NCBI GenBank assembly: GCA_016718825.1
Contig: JADKCL010000007.1
Coordinates: 186,001 to 250,000 of the forward strand
Length of the DNA: 64,000 bases
From: Bacteroidota bacterium
GTDB taxonomy: Bacteria > Bacteroidota > Bacteroidia > J057 > JADKCL01
Reading direction: 5' to 3'
In this document: piece by piece, positions 18,351 through 26,868 of the stretch
Position numbering within the stretch: the first letter of the stretch is position 1
Layout: every line of letters begins with the position of its first letter
Notes under the pieces: generated by a model
What the model was told of the DNA's origin: nothing
Databases searched by the model: none
The model's input: the letters and a program-made list of their open reading frames with translations, nothing else
Made by a program: the position numbers and the translations under genes

Positions 18351-19475
18351 ATGAGCTCCAAGGATCCGAAACAAATTGCACGAAAGCAAGCCCTTTTCCG
18401 GCTGATCGACAGCTTCAAGCGCAAAAACATCGACCTTGCTTTGCAGTTGGTCAAGTCAGACCGCAGCCTTTACCAAGCGGCCAAGGATCGGTATTATCCC
18501 ATGTTGCGGACGCTCGATCCACAATTGGGGCAGGGACTGAACCTCCTGTACCGGATTGTCAATGACATCGACTGGAATGACAATGGCTGGCGCAGCAGTT
18601 ATACCGCGCAATATGCCAACGTCGAAGATTGGGAGATGGTGCAGTGGGCAATCGATCGCTACCCGCATTCGGTGAGGATGGTGGTCAGTGTGAAGTTGTT
18701 GTCGTACATGCTTTCCCGGGAATTGCCGGAGAAGGCGTTTGTATGGGATGTTGTTGTGGCGAATGACAAGACCCCGGTGGTGGTTCCCGATCCTGCACCC
18801 GGCGCCATTCGGTTCAGGTCCATGCAGCGGCTTGAGGTTGCTACCGGACAACAATTGGAGGCCATCATTTCGATTTTGCCGGAACGGAGTGATTTGCAAA
18901 CCGTGGTTGCCAAGGGCTGTCAGTTGGCTTCGCTTCCCCAAGGATTGGTGCGCCCGATCAACCTCAACCACCTCGAACTTTCCCAAAACCAATTGGAAGA
19001 GATTCCTGAAGTGCTGCGGCTTGCTTCAAGGTTGCAGACCCTGACCCTGCGTGACAATCGCCTCCAACAGTTGCCGGAATGGCTGCCCAGGTTGCAGGAA
19101 TTGACCCTGCTCGATCTGACGGGCAATGCGTTGAAGGCGTTGCCGCCAGGCTTTTTGGCCAATTCCAAGATCAAAAAACTGGATTTACAGGGCAATCGCA
19201 TTCGAGACTTCGGGCTTCAGGCAGGGGAGGAGAATGCCTTTTTGGAGGAATTGAACTTGGCCTTTAACCCTTTGGAGAAGTTCCCTTTGGAATTGTTGGC
19301 ATTGAAGTCCCTGAAAAAATTGTCCTTGCGCAACTGCGGATTGACAAGCCTTCCTCCTGAATTGGCAGAATTTCATTGGCTGGAAAGGTTGGATGTAAAG
19401 GACAATCCTCTGATGGAATCTCCTTCCAAGTTGGTGAAGCTGGCGCGTTCATTGCCCATGATGTTGAACTATTGA
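18351..19475 (+). CDS. leucine-rich-repeat protein
   Basis: 374 residues. Residues 1-180 form a helical domain without a recognised family. Residues 180-370 hold about eight leucine-rich repeats of 22-24 residues of the LxxLxLxxNxLxxLPxxL type (LNHLELSQNQLEEIPEVL, LQTLTLRDNRLQQLPEWL, LTLLDLTGNALKALPPGF). No signal peptide or membrane helix, so a cytoplasmic protein-binding scaffold is inferred. It lies 33 bp after the membrane protein 17326-18317 and may be cotranscribed with it. Confidence 0.85.
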   Translation: MSSKDPKQIARKQALFRLIDSFKRKNIDLALQLVKSDRSLYQAAKDRYYPMLRTLDPQLGQGLNLLYRIVNDIDWNDNGWRSSYTAQYANVEDWEMVQWAIDRYPHSVRMVVSVKLLSYMLSRELPEKAFVWDVVVANDKTPVVVPDPAPGAIRFRSMQRLEVATGQQLEAIISILPERSDLQTVVAKGCQLASLPQGLVRPINLNHLELSQNQLEEIPEVLRLASRLQTLTLRDNRLQQLPEWLPRLQELTLLDLTGNALKALPPGFLANSKIKKLDLQGNRIRDFGLQAGEENAFLEELNLAFNPLEKFPLELLALKSLKKLSLRNCGLTSLPPELAEFHWLERLDVKDNPLMESPSKLVKLARSLPMMLNY

Positions 19476-19680
19476 GACGGCGTTGCTGTTGGGCAGAGCT
19501 GTCCAACGTTGCATTTGCCAGCGGGGGCCCTTTCCGCCCCCCACCTTTGGGCTCAAGCGTCTGTTGTCCCGTTCCACCCCCAATTTTTGCAGTTGGCTTT
19601 TGAAGCATGGAAGTTTGAAACTCCGTGCTTAAATTCGGATGTTGGTAATAATGTATTTGCGCACCCTATTTGTGAAGCCT
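19476..19680. other. gap with a possible GC-rich hairpin
   Basis: GGGGGC at 19523-19528 can pair with GCCCCC at 19536-19541 across a 7-base loop, 50 bp after the LRR stop. There is no T run after it, so a terminator role is only tentative. Nothing else recognised. Confidence 0.3.
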
Positions 19681-20784
19681 ATGAAGTCAATTGCTACCCT
19701 GTTGATCGTTTTGTTGTTTTCAGGGATCTGTCTCGGACAAAATTTGATCCCAAGTCCATTTGCCTACGCTTCCTGCATTTCCTTTGCTTCGCCCACCGGA
19801 TGGGTCAATTGCACGGGTTCGCCTGATTGTGCGGCAAGTCGTTGTACCGTTCCCGGCGGATGTACAGGGCAGGCAGTGATGTGTTTTGGCGAATCGTTTT
19901 ATTATATGCTTGCCGCGCCCCTCACCATTGGTCAGAGTTACACGATTTCGATGAATGTCTCGACCGGACAATTGGGCGCGAATTCGATCATTGCCGGCAA
20001 CCATACGTTCAGGATCATCGGCCTCACAACGCCTCCTCCCAATTGCGGCGCTGCCAATTACGGGAGCGTTTGCAGTACCCCAGGCGCCACGACCTTGCTC
20101 ACAGGCACTGTCAACACCATCGGATGGGTGCCATTCACCAATACGTTTACGGCTGCAGCTGCCATTCGCTACATCGTCATCGGCAATTGTGACGGGACAG
20201 GAAACGGCGGCAACCTCTTCTGCAATGCCTCGCTTGTGCCCACGGTTGTGTTTCCCGTTGCTTTGCAATCCTTTGAGGCATCCGCCAATGACTGCGAAGT
20301 CGATCTTTCCTGGAAAATCGACAATTCTGCCAGCGTTTTGGACCATTTTGAATTGCTGCGCTCCTCCGAAGGAAACACCAACGAACGCGTAGCCACGGTG
20401 GATGCATTGCAAAATACTTCCGAATATTCCTTCTCGGACCTCGTGATGGCAGCGGAAAACGACTATCAATTGACCATCCACTACAAGGACGGAACCATTG
20501 CGCAATCCGAAGTGGTGCATGTGGAAAGCAACTGCGAAGGTGCAAGTTTTGCGATCGAAGGCAATCCTGTCCAAGGAACCGAGGCAGTCTTGCGCTATGA
20601 AGCCACGGGCTTGCCGATGACGCTGAGCATCAGCAATGTAGAAGGCCGTATCGTCTACGAAAAGCACCTGAAATCGACGGATGCAGGATGGCAGCGCTTG
20701 CGTCTCGATGTCTCCAGCTTGCAGCCGGGCATCTATTTTGTCTCCATGGGAGACGGGCAGGTGGCCAAGTTGCGGAAGATTTGA
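19681..20784 (+). CDS. secreted T9SS protein
   Basis: 367 residues from ATG 19681 (MKSIATLLIVLLFSGICLGQ signal peptide); the upstream start at 19639 would bury the signal. Residues 20-195 form a Cys- and Gly-rich domain (SPDCAASRCTVPGGCTGQAVMCFGES) resembling a secreted carbohydrate- or surface-binding module. An interdomain linker begins VALQSFEAS, common before Bacteroidota sorting domains. The C-terminal sorting domain lacks a classic YPNP but keeps LSISNVEGRIVY, LDVSSLQPGIYFVSM and a basic end (KLRKI). Function unknown. Confidence 0.78.
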   Translation: MKSIATLLIVLLFSGICLGQNLIPSPFAYASCISFASPTGWVNCTGSPDCAASRCTVPGGCTGQAVMCFGESFYYMLAAPLTIGQSYTISMNVSTGQLGANSIIAGNHTFRIIGLTTPPPNCGAANYGSVCSTPGATTLLTGTVNTIGWVPFTNTFTAAAAIRYIVIGNCDGTGNGGNLFCNASLVPTVVFPVALQSFEASANDCEVDLSWKIDNSASVLDHFELLRSSEGNTNERVATVDALQNTSEYSFSDLVMAAENDYQLTIHYKDGTIAQSEVVHVESNCEGASFAIEGNPVQGTEAVLRYEATGLPMTLSISNVEGRIVYEKHLKSTDAGWQRLRLDVSSLQPGIYFVSMGDGQVAKLRKI

Positions 20785-20840
20785 GGTATCCTTCAGCCTT
20801 ATTCTCATCTGGAATTCACGTGGGATATTTATCCAACACC

Positions 20841-22028
20841 TCAACCCAGGCGCCCAGCCCGAGGCTTCGGGCTCCAAAACCGTTTGTAGGCCGTGAACGT
20901 CAACAGCGAAAATCCCGTCACCACGAGGTGGTAACAGGTCCAGTTAAGCAGGCGCTGAAACCACTTTTGCCTGGGTTGTAAATTGGTTGTGGTGATTTCG
21001 ATGCATTCCGCAATGGCTTGCTCAAAAGCCTCCGCGGCGACGGCGGCAAAGTTTTTCGATTCCACCGCGACATTCATTTCGATGCTGCCGTAAGCGCTCA
21101 GGGCGTTGAGATTGAAGGAACCAATGGTCGTCCATTTGCGGTCGACGACGGCCGCCTTGCCGTGCAAGACCGAATGCGGCCATTCGTAGAGTTTCAGTCC
21201 ATTGCGCAACAGTCTGTCATACAGGTAATTGGTTGCCCGCCGCACGATGGGTACGTCCGAAGTGCCATTCAGAATCAGCTTGATTTCCACACCACGTTGT
21301 GCCGCCTTTCGCATGGAATAACTTAACCTTCTACCCGGCAAAAAGTAGGTTCCCACAATGGTCATTTCGCTTTTGGCACTGCGAATGGCTTTCCAATACG
21401 AAACTTGAATCTCGTTTTTGCCAAGGAGCCAATCATTCAGCAGAATGTCAACATGCTTTTCGGCGTTTCCGTCGGAGATGTGCTTGCGGCGGTATTCGTA
21501 GCGTTTTTCAAAATGCGCATCACACAACCGATTGAGCTGGGCGCCGATTTCGGTACTTTCGATTTTGACCGCATAATCCAGCCAAGCTCTTTGCGTTGCG
21601 GAGCCATGGTATTTGTCGGCAATGTTGATGCCACCGATCAGGGAAAACTTGCCATCTGCGACGACGACCTTGTGGTGCAGTCGGCGGCCGAGGTGCAGGC
21701 TCTGCCAGGAAAGCCAAGGTCCAAAGAGGCGGATTCGCACGCCCGCTGCTTGCAGCGTCTCGATCATACTTTTCGGGAGGCTCCCCGAACCGTAGGCATC
21801 CACAAGCAGGGTCACGCGCACGTTCCGCTTCGCGGCAGCGACCAAGGCCTCCACAACGGCCTTGCCCGTCGCATCCGGATCAAAAATATAGGTTTGCACG
21901 TGCAATTCCGTCTGCGCCTCGGCAATCATCCGGTGCAACTGCTCAAAATAATCCGTTCCACCATGCACCAAGGTCAGCCTTGGTTCGGCTTTTGCGGATG
22001 AATTTTGGCTGCGGACTTTCCTTTTCAT
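20841..22028 (-). CDS. phospholipase D-family cardiolipin synthase
   Basis: 395 residues from ATG 22028. Two PLD motifs are present: HHKVVVADGKFSLIGGIN in the first half and HGKAAVVDRKWTTIGSFN in the second. Both have the His-x-Lys-x4-Asp triad and following Gly/Asn residues, so both half-sites look active. The family condenses two phosphatidylglycerols into cardiolipin and glycerol, or uses PE. No N-terminal membrane helices, as in ClsB-type enzymes; a hydrophobic stretch near the C-terminus (YHLVVTGFSLLTFTAY) may anchor it. It follows 22056-23066 by 27 bp and is probably in the same operon. Confidence 0.88.
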   Translation of the reverse strand: MKRKVRSQNSSAKAEPRLTLVHGGTDYFEQLHRMIAEAQTELHVQTYIFDPDATGKAVVEALVAAAKRNVRVTLLVDAYGSGSLPKSMIETLQAAGVRIRLFGPWLSWQSLHLGRRLHHKVVVADGKFSLIGGINIADKYHGSATQRAWLDYAVKIESTEIGAQLNRLCDAHFEKRYEYRRKHISDGNAEKHVDILLNDWLLGKNEIQVSYWKAIRSAKSEMTIVGTYFLPGRRLSYSMRKAAQRGVEIKLILNGTSDVPIVRRATNYLYDRLLRNGLKLYEWPHSVLHGKAAVVDRKWTTIGSFNLNALSAYGSIEMNVAVESKNFAAVAAEAFEQAIAECIEITTTNLQPRQKWFQRLLNWTCYHLVVTGFSLLTFTAYKRFWSPKPRAGRLG

Positions 22029-22055
22029 GGTCGCGATGCTGCGAATGACATTCGG

Positions 22056-23066
22056 TTATTTCCCCAATATGCGATCAACCAATCTCCAGAAAACAACGCC
22101 CTTCGATTCCGTAAACCGCATGCGGTTCAGTGGCCGTGCATTGTCTGCCCCTGCCGCAAAGTCGTAGCGCAAGGCGAATTCGGAGTCGAGACTGTCCCAA
22201 CTGCTGACCTGTCCAAAGCGCAAATCATTGAAATAAATGTGTTCGCCTTGTTGCGTAAGGGCATAATTCCCCTTCGAAAGCCGTTTCAAAACTGCCAAGG
22301 TAGGATCAGATTCGAAGGCGGCCAACAAAGAATCGTTGCGCTCCAAACGGTGAAATTGCACGTCGGTATCTGCGTCGAGCAATGAATAATAACCGATCCA
22401 AGCGCCCGTTTTATCCTGCGAATAACCCATCCACAAAAGGCTGTTCATGGGCGTCGGCGTCACCGTGAAGGAAGTGAAACTTTTTCCTTGTGCTGTCAGG
22501 GAATTTGTCATGATCCGCTGAACCGAAAGATGGCCGACAAATGTGAAGAGGAGATACAATCCGCTCAGGAATAGGCCGGTAAGGTTCCATTTTCGTCGGG
22601 TTGCTTCATTGGAATAGGTGCGCAGGACGCCAATCGTGCAAATCAGAAGCGGCAAGGTGTAAAACGGATCCGCGACAAAAATGGTGTCGAATGCGATCCT
22701 CGCGGAATGAAACGGCTCAAAAAGGCCCGTGCCATAACACGTCAATACATCGAGCAGCAAATGACTGAGCAAGGCGAGTCCAAACAGCAATGTCCATTGT
22801 ACAAAGGGAACGGTGGCATTCGTTTTGTTTCGCCGAATCAGCCAAGCCAAAATCAGGGGCAAAATGGCCGCTACCAACAAAGAATGCGTGATGCCGCGGT
22901 GAAAAGCCAATTGCTGCGCATGGGGCAAGAAAAAATGACCAAGGACGTCCAAGTCGGGCAACAATGCTGTCACAGCACCCATTGCCATGCCACGCCGCCC
23001 AATCCGCCGCCCAACAGTAGCTTCGCCAATCGCGGCACCCAACAAGGCATGTGAAAGCAAGTCCAT
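22056..23066 (-). CDS. YdjM/DUF457-type membrane-bound metal-dependent hydrolase
   Basis: 336 residues from ATG 23066. The N-terminus has the family pattern MDLLSHALLGAAIGEA, LLPDLDVLG and FHRGITHSLL, with His and Asp residues that would bind a metal, followed by four or five membrane helices. Proteins of this family are often described as LexA-regulated inner-membrane hydrolases; the substrate is not known. The C-terminal third is a soluble domain. Upstream of the cardiolipin-synthase-like gene, 27 bp apart, so a lipid or envelope role is plausible. Confidence 0.85.
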   Translation of the reverse strand: MDLLSHALLGAAIGEATVGRRIGRRGMAMGAVTALLPDLDVLGHFFLPHAQQLAFHRGITHSLLVAAILPLILAWLIRRNKTNATVPFVQWTLLFGLALLSHLLLDVLTCYGTGLFEPFHSARIAFDTIFVADPFYTLPLLICTIGVLRTYSNEATRRKWNLTGLFLSGLYLLFTFVGHLSVQRIMTNSLTAQGKSFTSFTVTPTPMNSLLWMGYSQDKTGAWIGYYSLLDADTDVQFHRLERNDSLLAAFESDPTLAVLKRLSKGNYALTQQGEHIYFNDLRFGQVSSWDSLDSEFALRYDFAAGADNARPLNRMRFTESKGVVFWRLVDRILGK

Positions 23067-23143
23067 TGTTCCTTTACTTCAATTCTCACCCGAATTTAGG
23101 GAGAATTGCCCAAAGAGTGGGGGTTTGCTGGAGGGGTTGTTTG

Positions 23144-23207
23144 GCCACCAAGACACCAAGGCACCAAGTCAAACGTGCTACACTTGGTGTCTTGGTGCCT
23201 TGGTGGC
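23144..23207. repeat. CACCAAGG/A palindromic element, copy 1
   Basis: 26-base arms (23144-23169 and 23182-23207) built from GCCACCAAGACACCAAGGCACC units form a near-perfect hairpin with a 12-base loop; mismatches are G/A swaps between the arms. It lies between two minus-strand genes. The same structure recurs at 24831 and 26771. Confidence 0.85.
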
Positions 23208-23214
23208 GAAATAA

Positions 23215-24714
23215 TCAGAACGCCCGATAGGCCAAATATTCCGGAAGATTCCAAGCGAGCCAACTTTTGGATTCCCAATGCGTTTTGAAGGCTTGTTTCC
23301 GGTATTGGATCAGGTCAAAATAGTCGTTGGCGCTCATGTAAATTTGTTCGGCAGGGAATTTTACCCGTTGAATTTCGTCGATTTTGAGCAATTCAGGCAA
23401 AGGTTTATCGAGGTAGGGGAGGGCTTTGTCGCTCAAGCCCGCGAGATATTCCAGGTGCAAAAATGCTTGGTCGGCATGGCGGAAATTGTACCGCGCAATC
23501 ACGCTGTCCCAATTCACAAGCGATGCCAAACTCAACACGATGAATACCGTCAGTGTGTTCATCCTCAGGATGTAAAATCCGCTGCGTTGTTTGCTGACTT
23601 TCCGGAAAACGGTCCACAATCCATAGAATGTGAGCAGCAGGAAGATGATCACCCCGATGCGTTTATAGGCCAATGAAAAATGCGAGATATAATAAAAATT
23701 GCGCATGGCCACGGACAAGGTCAGGATGGCATTTTGCGCAATCCAAGCATAACTCAGGTATTTGAGCAGCTTGTTGTTGGCGTAAAAATTGAGATTCCCC
23801 CGGAAGAAATACAGCACAAGTGCTCCCGAAATCAAAATGGACAAGATCAACAAATAGGTTCCTTCGTGGACGAAATGCTTGAGCGTGAATCCATTCCATT
23901 GGAAATTGAACCAAACCCCGTTGACGTCGATGATATTGAGCGTCAGGAGCAAGGCATTCAGGATAATGAGGAGAAAGATGCCTGCACGGAGCTCGTTTTT
24001 CAGGGAATTGGGCGAAAATTGGAGGGTTCTGCGTTTGCGTTGTCGCAAAAGTTGGTCGACGGCCTCGGTATCCGCTTGCACGACCCCCTCGGAGCGTACG
24101 CGCAAATAAATGAGGTTGCTGAAATAGAGACCCAATAGAAAGGTGAATACAATCGTGCCGTCAAAATCCTGGAAAACGGAAGTCCAACCTTGCCCAATGT
24201 TGTTCCTGATGTTGCTGACCAATTCGCCAAATACGGGATTTGCAAGGCCATATATCAGGATGAAAACGGCGATGACCAACATTGGAATCGTAAATATTCT
24301 TGATCTCCAGATGAGGTTGAAGACCTTTCTTGCCTTGAATTCCCGTTGGTTGAGTTCGGTAAAGAAGCGGATTTGAGATTCGAAGAGGTTCATGAAGGCG
24401 GCCCCGATTGCGCTCATCAGCGATTTGAATGCAGGGTAGGTCAGCACACCGGTGAAAATGAAGACCGAAATGAAATGCAACACATAGGAAAATAACGAAT
24501 GCGTCAGAACTGTCCCTAGGCCAGTTGCCAAAAAAGCAACGCCGGAAGTGGTGGCAGTCAGCCCTTTGAATTTGAATTCGCCAGAGAAGAACAACCACGC
24601 AAAAATCGGCCATTCAAGGAGAAGAAGGTTGATTCCGATGCCTTTCCAATGAAAGAGGAGTGTAAATAGGATGGCAGTCGCAAAGGCAAGCAGAACGGGT
24701 AGTTTCTTTTTCAT
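23215..24714 (-). CDS. polytopic membrane protein, DUF4173/DUF4153-like
   Basis: 499 residues from ATG 24714. About twelve hydrophobic helices span residues 5-400, followed by a soluble C-terminal part (RHADQAFLHLEYLAGLSDKALPYLDKPLPELLKIDE). The layout and the NWDSVIARYNF...LDLEYL-type ending fit the DUF4173/DUF4153 group of inner-membrane proteins, whose role is unknown. Stands alone between two palindromic repeats; divergent from 24974-26116. Confidence 0.75.
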   Translation of the reverse strand: MKKKLPVLLAFATAILFTLLFHWKGIGINLLLLEWPIFAWLFFSGEFKFKGLTATTSGVAFLATGLGTVLTHSLFSYVLHFISVFIFTGVLTYPAFKSLMSAIGAAFMNLFESQIRFFTELNQREFKARKVFNLIWRSRIFTIPMLVIAVFILIYGLANPVFGELVSNIRNNIGQGWTSVFQDFDGTIVFTFLLGLYFSNLIYLRVRSEGVVQADTEAVDQLLRQRKRRTLQFSPNSLKNELRAGIFLLIILNALLLTLNIIDVNGVWFNFQWNGFTLKHFVHEGTYLLILSILISGALVLYFFRGNLNFYANNKLLKYLSYAWIAQNAILTLSVAMRNFYYISHFSLAYKRIGVIIFLLLTFYGLWTVFRKVSKQRSGFYILRMNTLTVFIVLSLASLVNWDSVIARYNFRHADQAFLHLEYLAGLSDKALPYLDKPLPELLKIDEIQRVKFPAEQIYMSANDYFDLIQYRKQAFKTHWESKSWLAWNLPEYLAYRAF

Positions 24715-24830
24715 TCGTGGAATTGATAGTAAAGTTTACATGAGGCTGAACATACGGCGAAGATTCACTGCGGGTTGTTGGAGAAAGGTGTCATTCTGAA
24801 TGCATGGTGGAATTATTGGTGCTTATTTTT

Positions 24831-24888
24831 GCCACCAAGGCACCAAGGCACGAAGCCCCCCAACTTTGTGCCTTCGCGCCTTCGTGGC
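24831..24888. repeat. CACCAAGG/A palindromic element, copy 2
   Basis: Arms 24831-24855 and 24864-24888 with an 8-base loop, the most diverged copy: CACCAAGG and CACGAAG units opposite CCTTCGCGCCTTCGTGGC. It lies between divergent genes, upstream of 24974. Confidence 0.75.
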
Positions 24889-24973
24889 TAAATTCTCGGC
24901 ACAAAAGCCAGAAAGTCCGCCGATTCAACCAATTGATCAAACCTTTCCCGTACAAATTCAGTAAATTCACCTT

Positions 24974-26116
24974 ATGCGGTACTACTTGATCCTTGTTTTC
25001 TGCTTCCTGTCACTGTTTGCACCTGCGCAAACGGGTCGCACGTACGCGAGTGTGGCCCAGCGACGGGCGTTTTACGATCAGCTTGCCGCGAAATACAACA
25101 GTCCGGCGATCCGCGAAATATTGGCGAGCGACAAAAAAAATACGTTTGACCAATACGTGGACGGGCATTCAGAAGAGCAGCTGATCAAGGACTACGGTAC
25201 GGTCATCCACGAATTGCTCCACGGCTACGACGACAGCGAATTTGAGGCGCACCATTATTTTATCGCGCCCGGTTCCAAGGTCAAGGTACCGGTTGGCAAA
25301 TATTACAATTCGAAGGAGCTCAATACGCTTGTGCGCAAGGGCGCGCAGGACAGTATCTTTCGGTATGGGCTCTATATCGGCGGACGGAGTGACCTCCAAG
25401 GTCTACAAGTGGACCTCAACAAAAGCCCTGATTCGGAGGTGATGTCAGTAAAAATGGGCATCTATGGAATTGTCGAGGAATACAATGCCTATTACCATGA
25501 CAACCAATCGATTTATGAACTCTACGAATATTATGTCAAAACCTTTGGCGCCAACAATTCGGAGGCCATGACGGAGTACATCGGCATGGCGGAAAAGGCG
25601 ACTGTTGCATTCTACGAATTTCGGCTGTTTGTTGGGTGGTACTTGGTGCATGCCCAAAAGAAACATCCTGAAATTTATCAGAATACCCTCTCCAACAAAG
25701 CATTGCGGGCGGTGTTTACGCTCATTGATGAGAAGTATTTCGCGCTGACACAGCTGATTGCGAAACGTAAAGAAAGTTTGAAGGGCCAATTGGAAGTCGA
25801 TCCTTTCACCATGCTGGACTTCAGCGGATCGGATGCAGACCTGTACAAATTTATTGAGCTTTCGAGCGAGGACGATTTGGGCGACCCCAAAAAACTCGAT
25901 CCGATGATTTTACACGAGTACCGCAAAGTTTATGCGCAATTCATCCAAGAACTTGAAACCATGGATCCCGATAATAACCTGCGCAAATTTGCCAATATCC
26001 CGCAACAGATCGCCTATTTGAAGCGCCTGATGACCCCTGAAATGCGTGCAGCATTGGAGGTTTTTCGTGTGCCGAGCCTCAACGAAGGCAATTGGCGTGC
26101 GTATGTGGGGAATTAG
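24974..26116 (+). CDS. secreted zincin-like protein with an HEXXH motif
   Basis: 380 residues with a signal peptide (MRYYLILVFCFLSLFAPAQ). The segment VIHELLHGYD places HELLH at residues 79-83, the zinc motif of metallopeptidases. About 85 residues later GIVEEYNAYYHD (Glu168/Glu169) could supply the third ligand, as in gluzincins, where an EExxxY-like helix does so. The rest is helical with no recognised domain and no sorting domain, so it is likely periplasmic. I do not recognise the family; peptidase activity is inference from the motif. Confidence 0.72.
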   Translation: MRYYLILVFCFLSLFAPAQTGRTYASVAQRRAFYDQLAAKYNSPAIREILASDKKNTFDQYVDGHSEEQLIKDYGTVIHELLHGYDDSEFEAHHYFIAPGSKVKVPVGKYYNSKELNTLVRKGAQDSIFRYGLYIGGRSDLQGLQVDLNKSPDSEVMSVKMGIYGIVEEYNAYYHDNQSIYELYEYYVKTFGANNSEAMTEYIGMAEKATVAFYEFRLFVGWYLVHAQKKHPEIYQNTLSNKALRAVFTLIDEKYFALTQLIAKRKESLKGQLEVDPFTMLDFSGSDADLYKFIELSSEDDLGDPKKLDPMILHEYRKVYAQFIQELETMDPDNNLRKFANIPQQIAYLKRLMTPEMRAALEVFRVPSLNEGNWRAYVGN

Positions 26117-26163
26117 GTTGATTGGGTCATGCAAATGACGGATTTCTCATCAGCATTTTGCGA

Positions 26164-26604
26164 CTACAATTCCATTCCAAGGTGCGCAATAATCCCGGGA
26201 ATTCCTTGCAACGGAACAAACCAACCGGGCATGCCAAAGTTGATCTGCATCCCGTGAATGCCGTTTGCCTTGAGTTTTTCCAAGTAAGGCAAAGCTTGCG
26301 GCACCGTCATCGACAGGTACAGGATTTCCCCCGCCGGATTCAAGAATCCGCCGTCAACTTGGTCGTGGTTGGCTTTGCCAAATTGCATGGCCAATTCGCT
26401 GTCCGTGAAGACAAACACCCACTGCACCCCGTCAATGACCGAAATAAATGGACGCACGGCATCCAGATTTTCGGTGTAGGGGGAAATGAAAATCCATTCG
26501 TCGAGACCGAGAAAGGCCCGGAAAAGGGCGCCCTTGTCGTCCATCGTTGCTTCAGGCGCCATGGCGCGCGTGCTCAAGGCAATAAAATCATGCGGATGTG
26601 CCAT
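26164..26604 (-). CDS. SseB-like small protein
   Basis: 146 residues from ATG 26604. The open frame continues to 26865, but that part runs through the palindromic element and is rejected. The pattern RAFLGLDEWIFISPYTENLDAVRPFI, QWVFVFTDSELAMQFGKAN, GEILYLSM and an ending GMPGWFVPLQGIPGIIAHL resembles SseB N-terminal-type domains (F/L-TDxELA, GxPGxFVPL). The role of this family in non-pathogens is unknown. It lies downstream of the GyrB-like gene with the palindrome between them. Confidence 0.6.
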   Translation of the reverse strand: MAHPHDFIALSTRAMAPEATMDDKGALFRAFLGLDEWIFISPYTENLDAVRPFISVIDGVQWVFVFTDSELAMQFGKANHDQVDGGFLNPAGEILYLSMTVPQALPYLEKLKANGIHGMQINFGMPGWFVPLQGIPGIIAHLGMEL

Positions 26605-26652
26605 TTCTTTCTTTTGAGGAAAGATAGCGACATCTGCCGCATTTTTCCAAAA

Positions 26653-26757
26653 GCCTACCAAACGCTGTTGTACAGCTTTTTCTCCTTTTCGGTCAAATCC
26701 TCTTTTTGAAAGATCACGAGCACTTTGGCTGCGACGACACGAATGTACGAATACAAA
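26653..26757 (-). pseudogene. possible short coding remnant beside the palindrome
   Basis: In a frame different from 26164-26604 the minus strand reads RVVAAKVLVIFQKEDLTEKEKKLYNSVW followed by a stop, which looks like a natural protein C-terminus. It has no good ATG and starts at the edge of the palindromic element. Its VAAKVL codons share about 20 bases (CGAGCACTTTGGCnGCGACG on the plus strand) with the end of 26869-27909. It may be the tail of a gene whose 5' part was lost. Confidence 0.3.
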
Positions 26758-26770
26758 TGGGGGTTGTATG

Positions 26771-26858
26771 GCCGCCAAGGCACCAAGACACCAAGTGAAA
26801 CGGGTATTGTTGGTGGCGTCATAGCACCTCCAGCTTGGTGTCTTGGTGCCTTGGTGGC
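26771..26858. repeat. CACCAAGG/A palindromic element, copy 3
   Basis: Arms 26771-26796 and 26834-26858 pair over 25 bases with one mismatch, separated by a 37-base loop, the largest of the three. It lies between the GyrB-like gene and the SseB-like gene. Confidence 0.85.
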
Positions 26859-26868
26859 AAATCACCCA

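Noticed and set aside
26605..26865. N-terminal extension of the SseB-like gene
   Set aside because: The frame crosses the palindromic element and shows no protein-like composition before the ATG at 26604.
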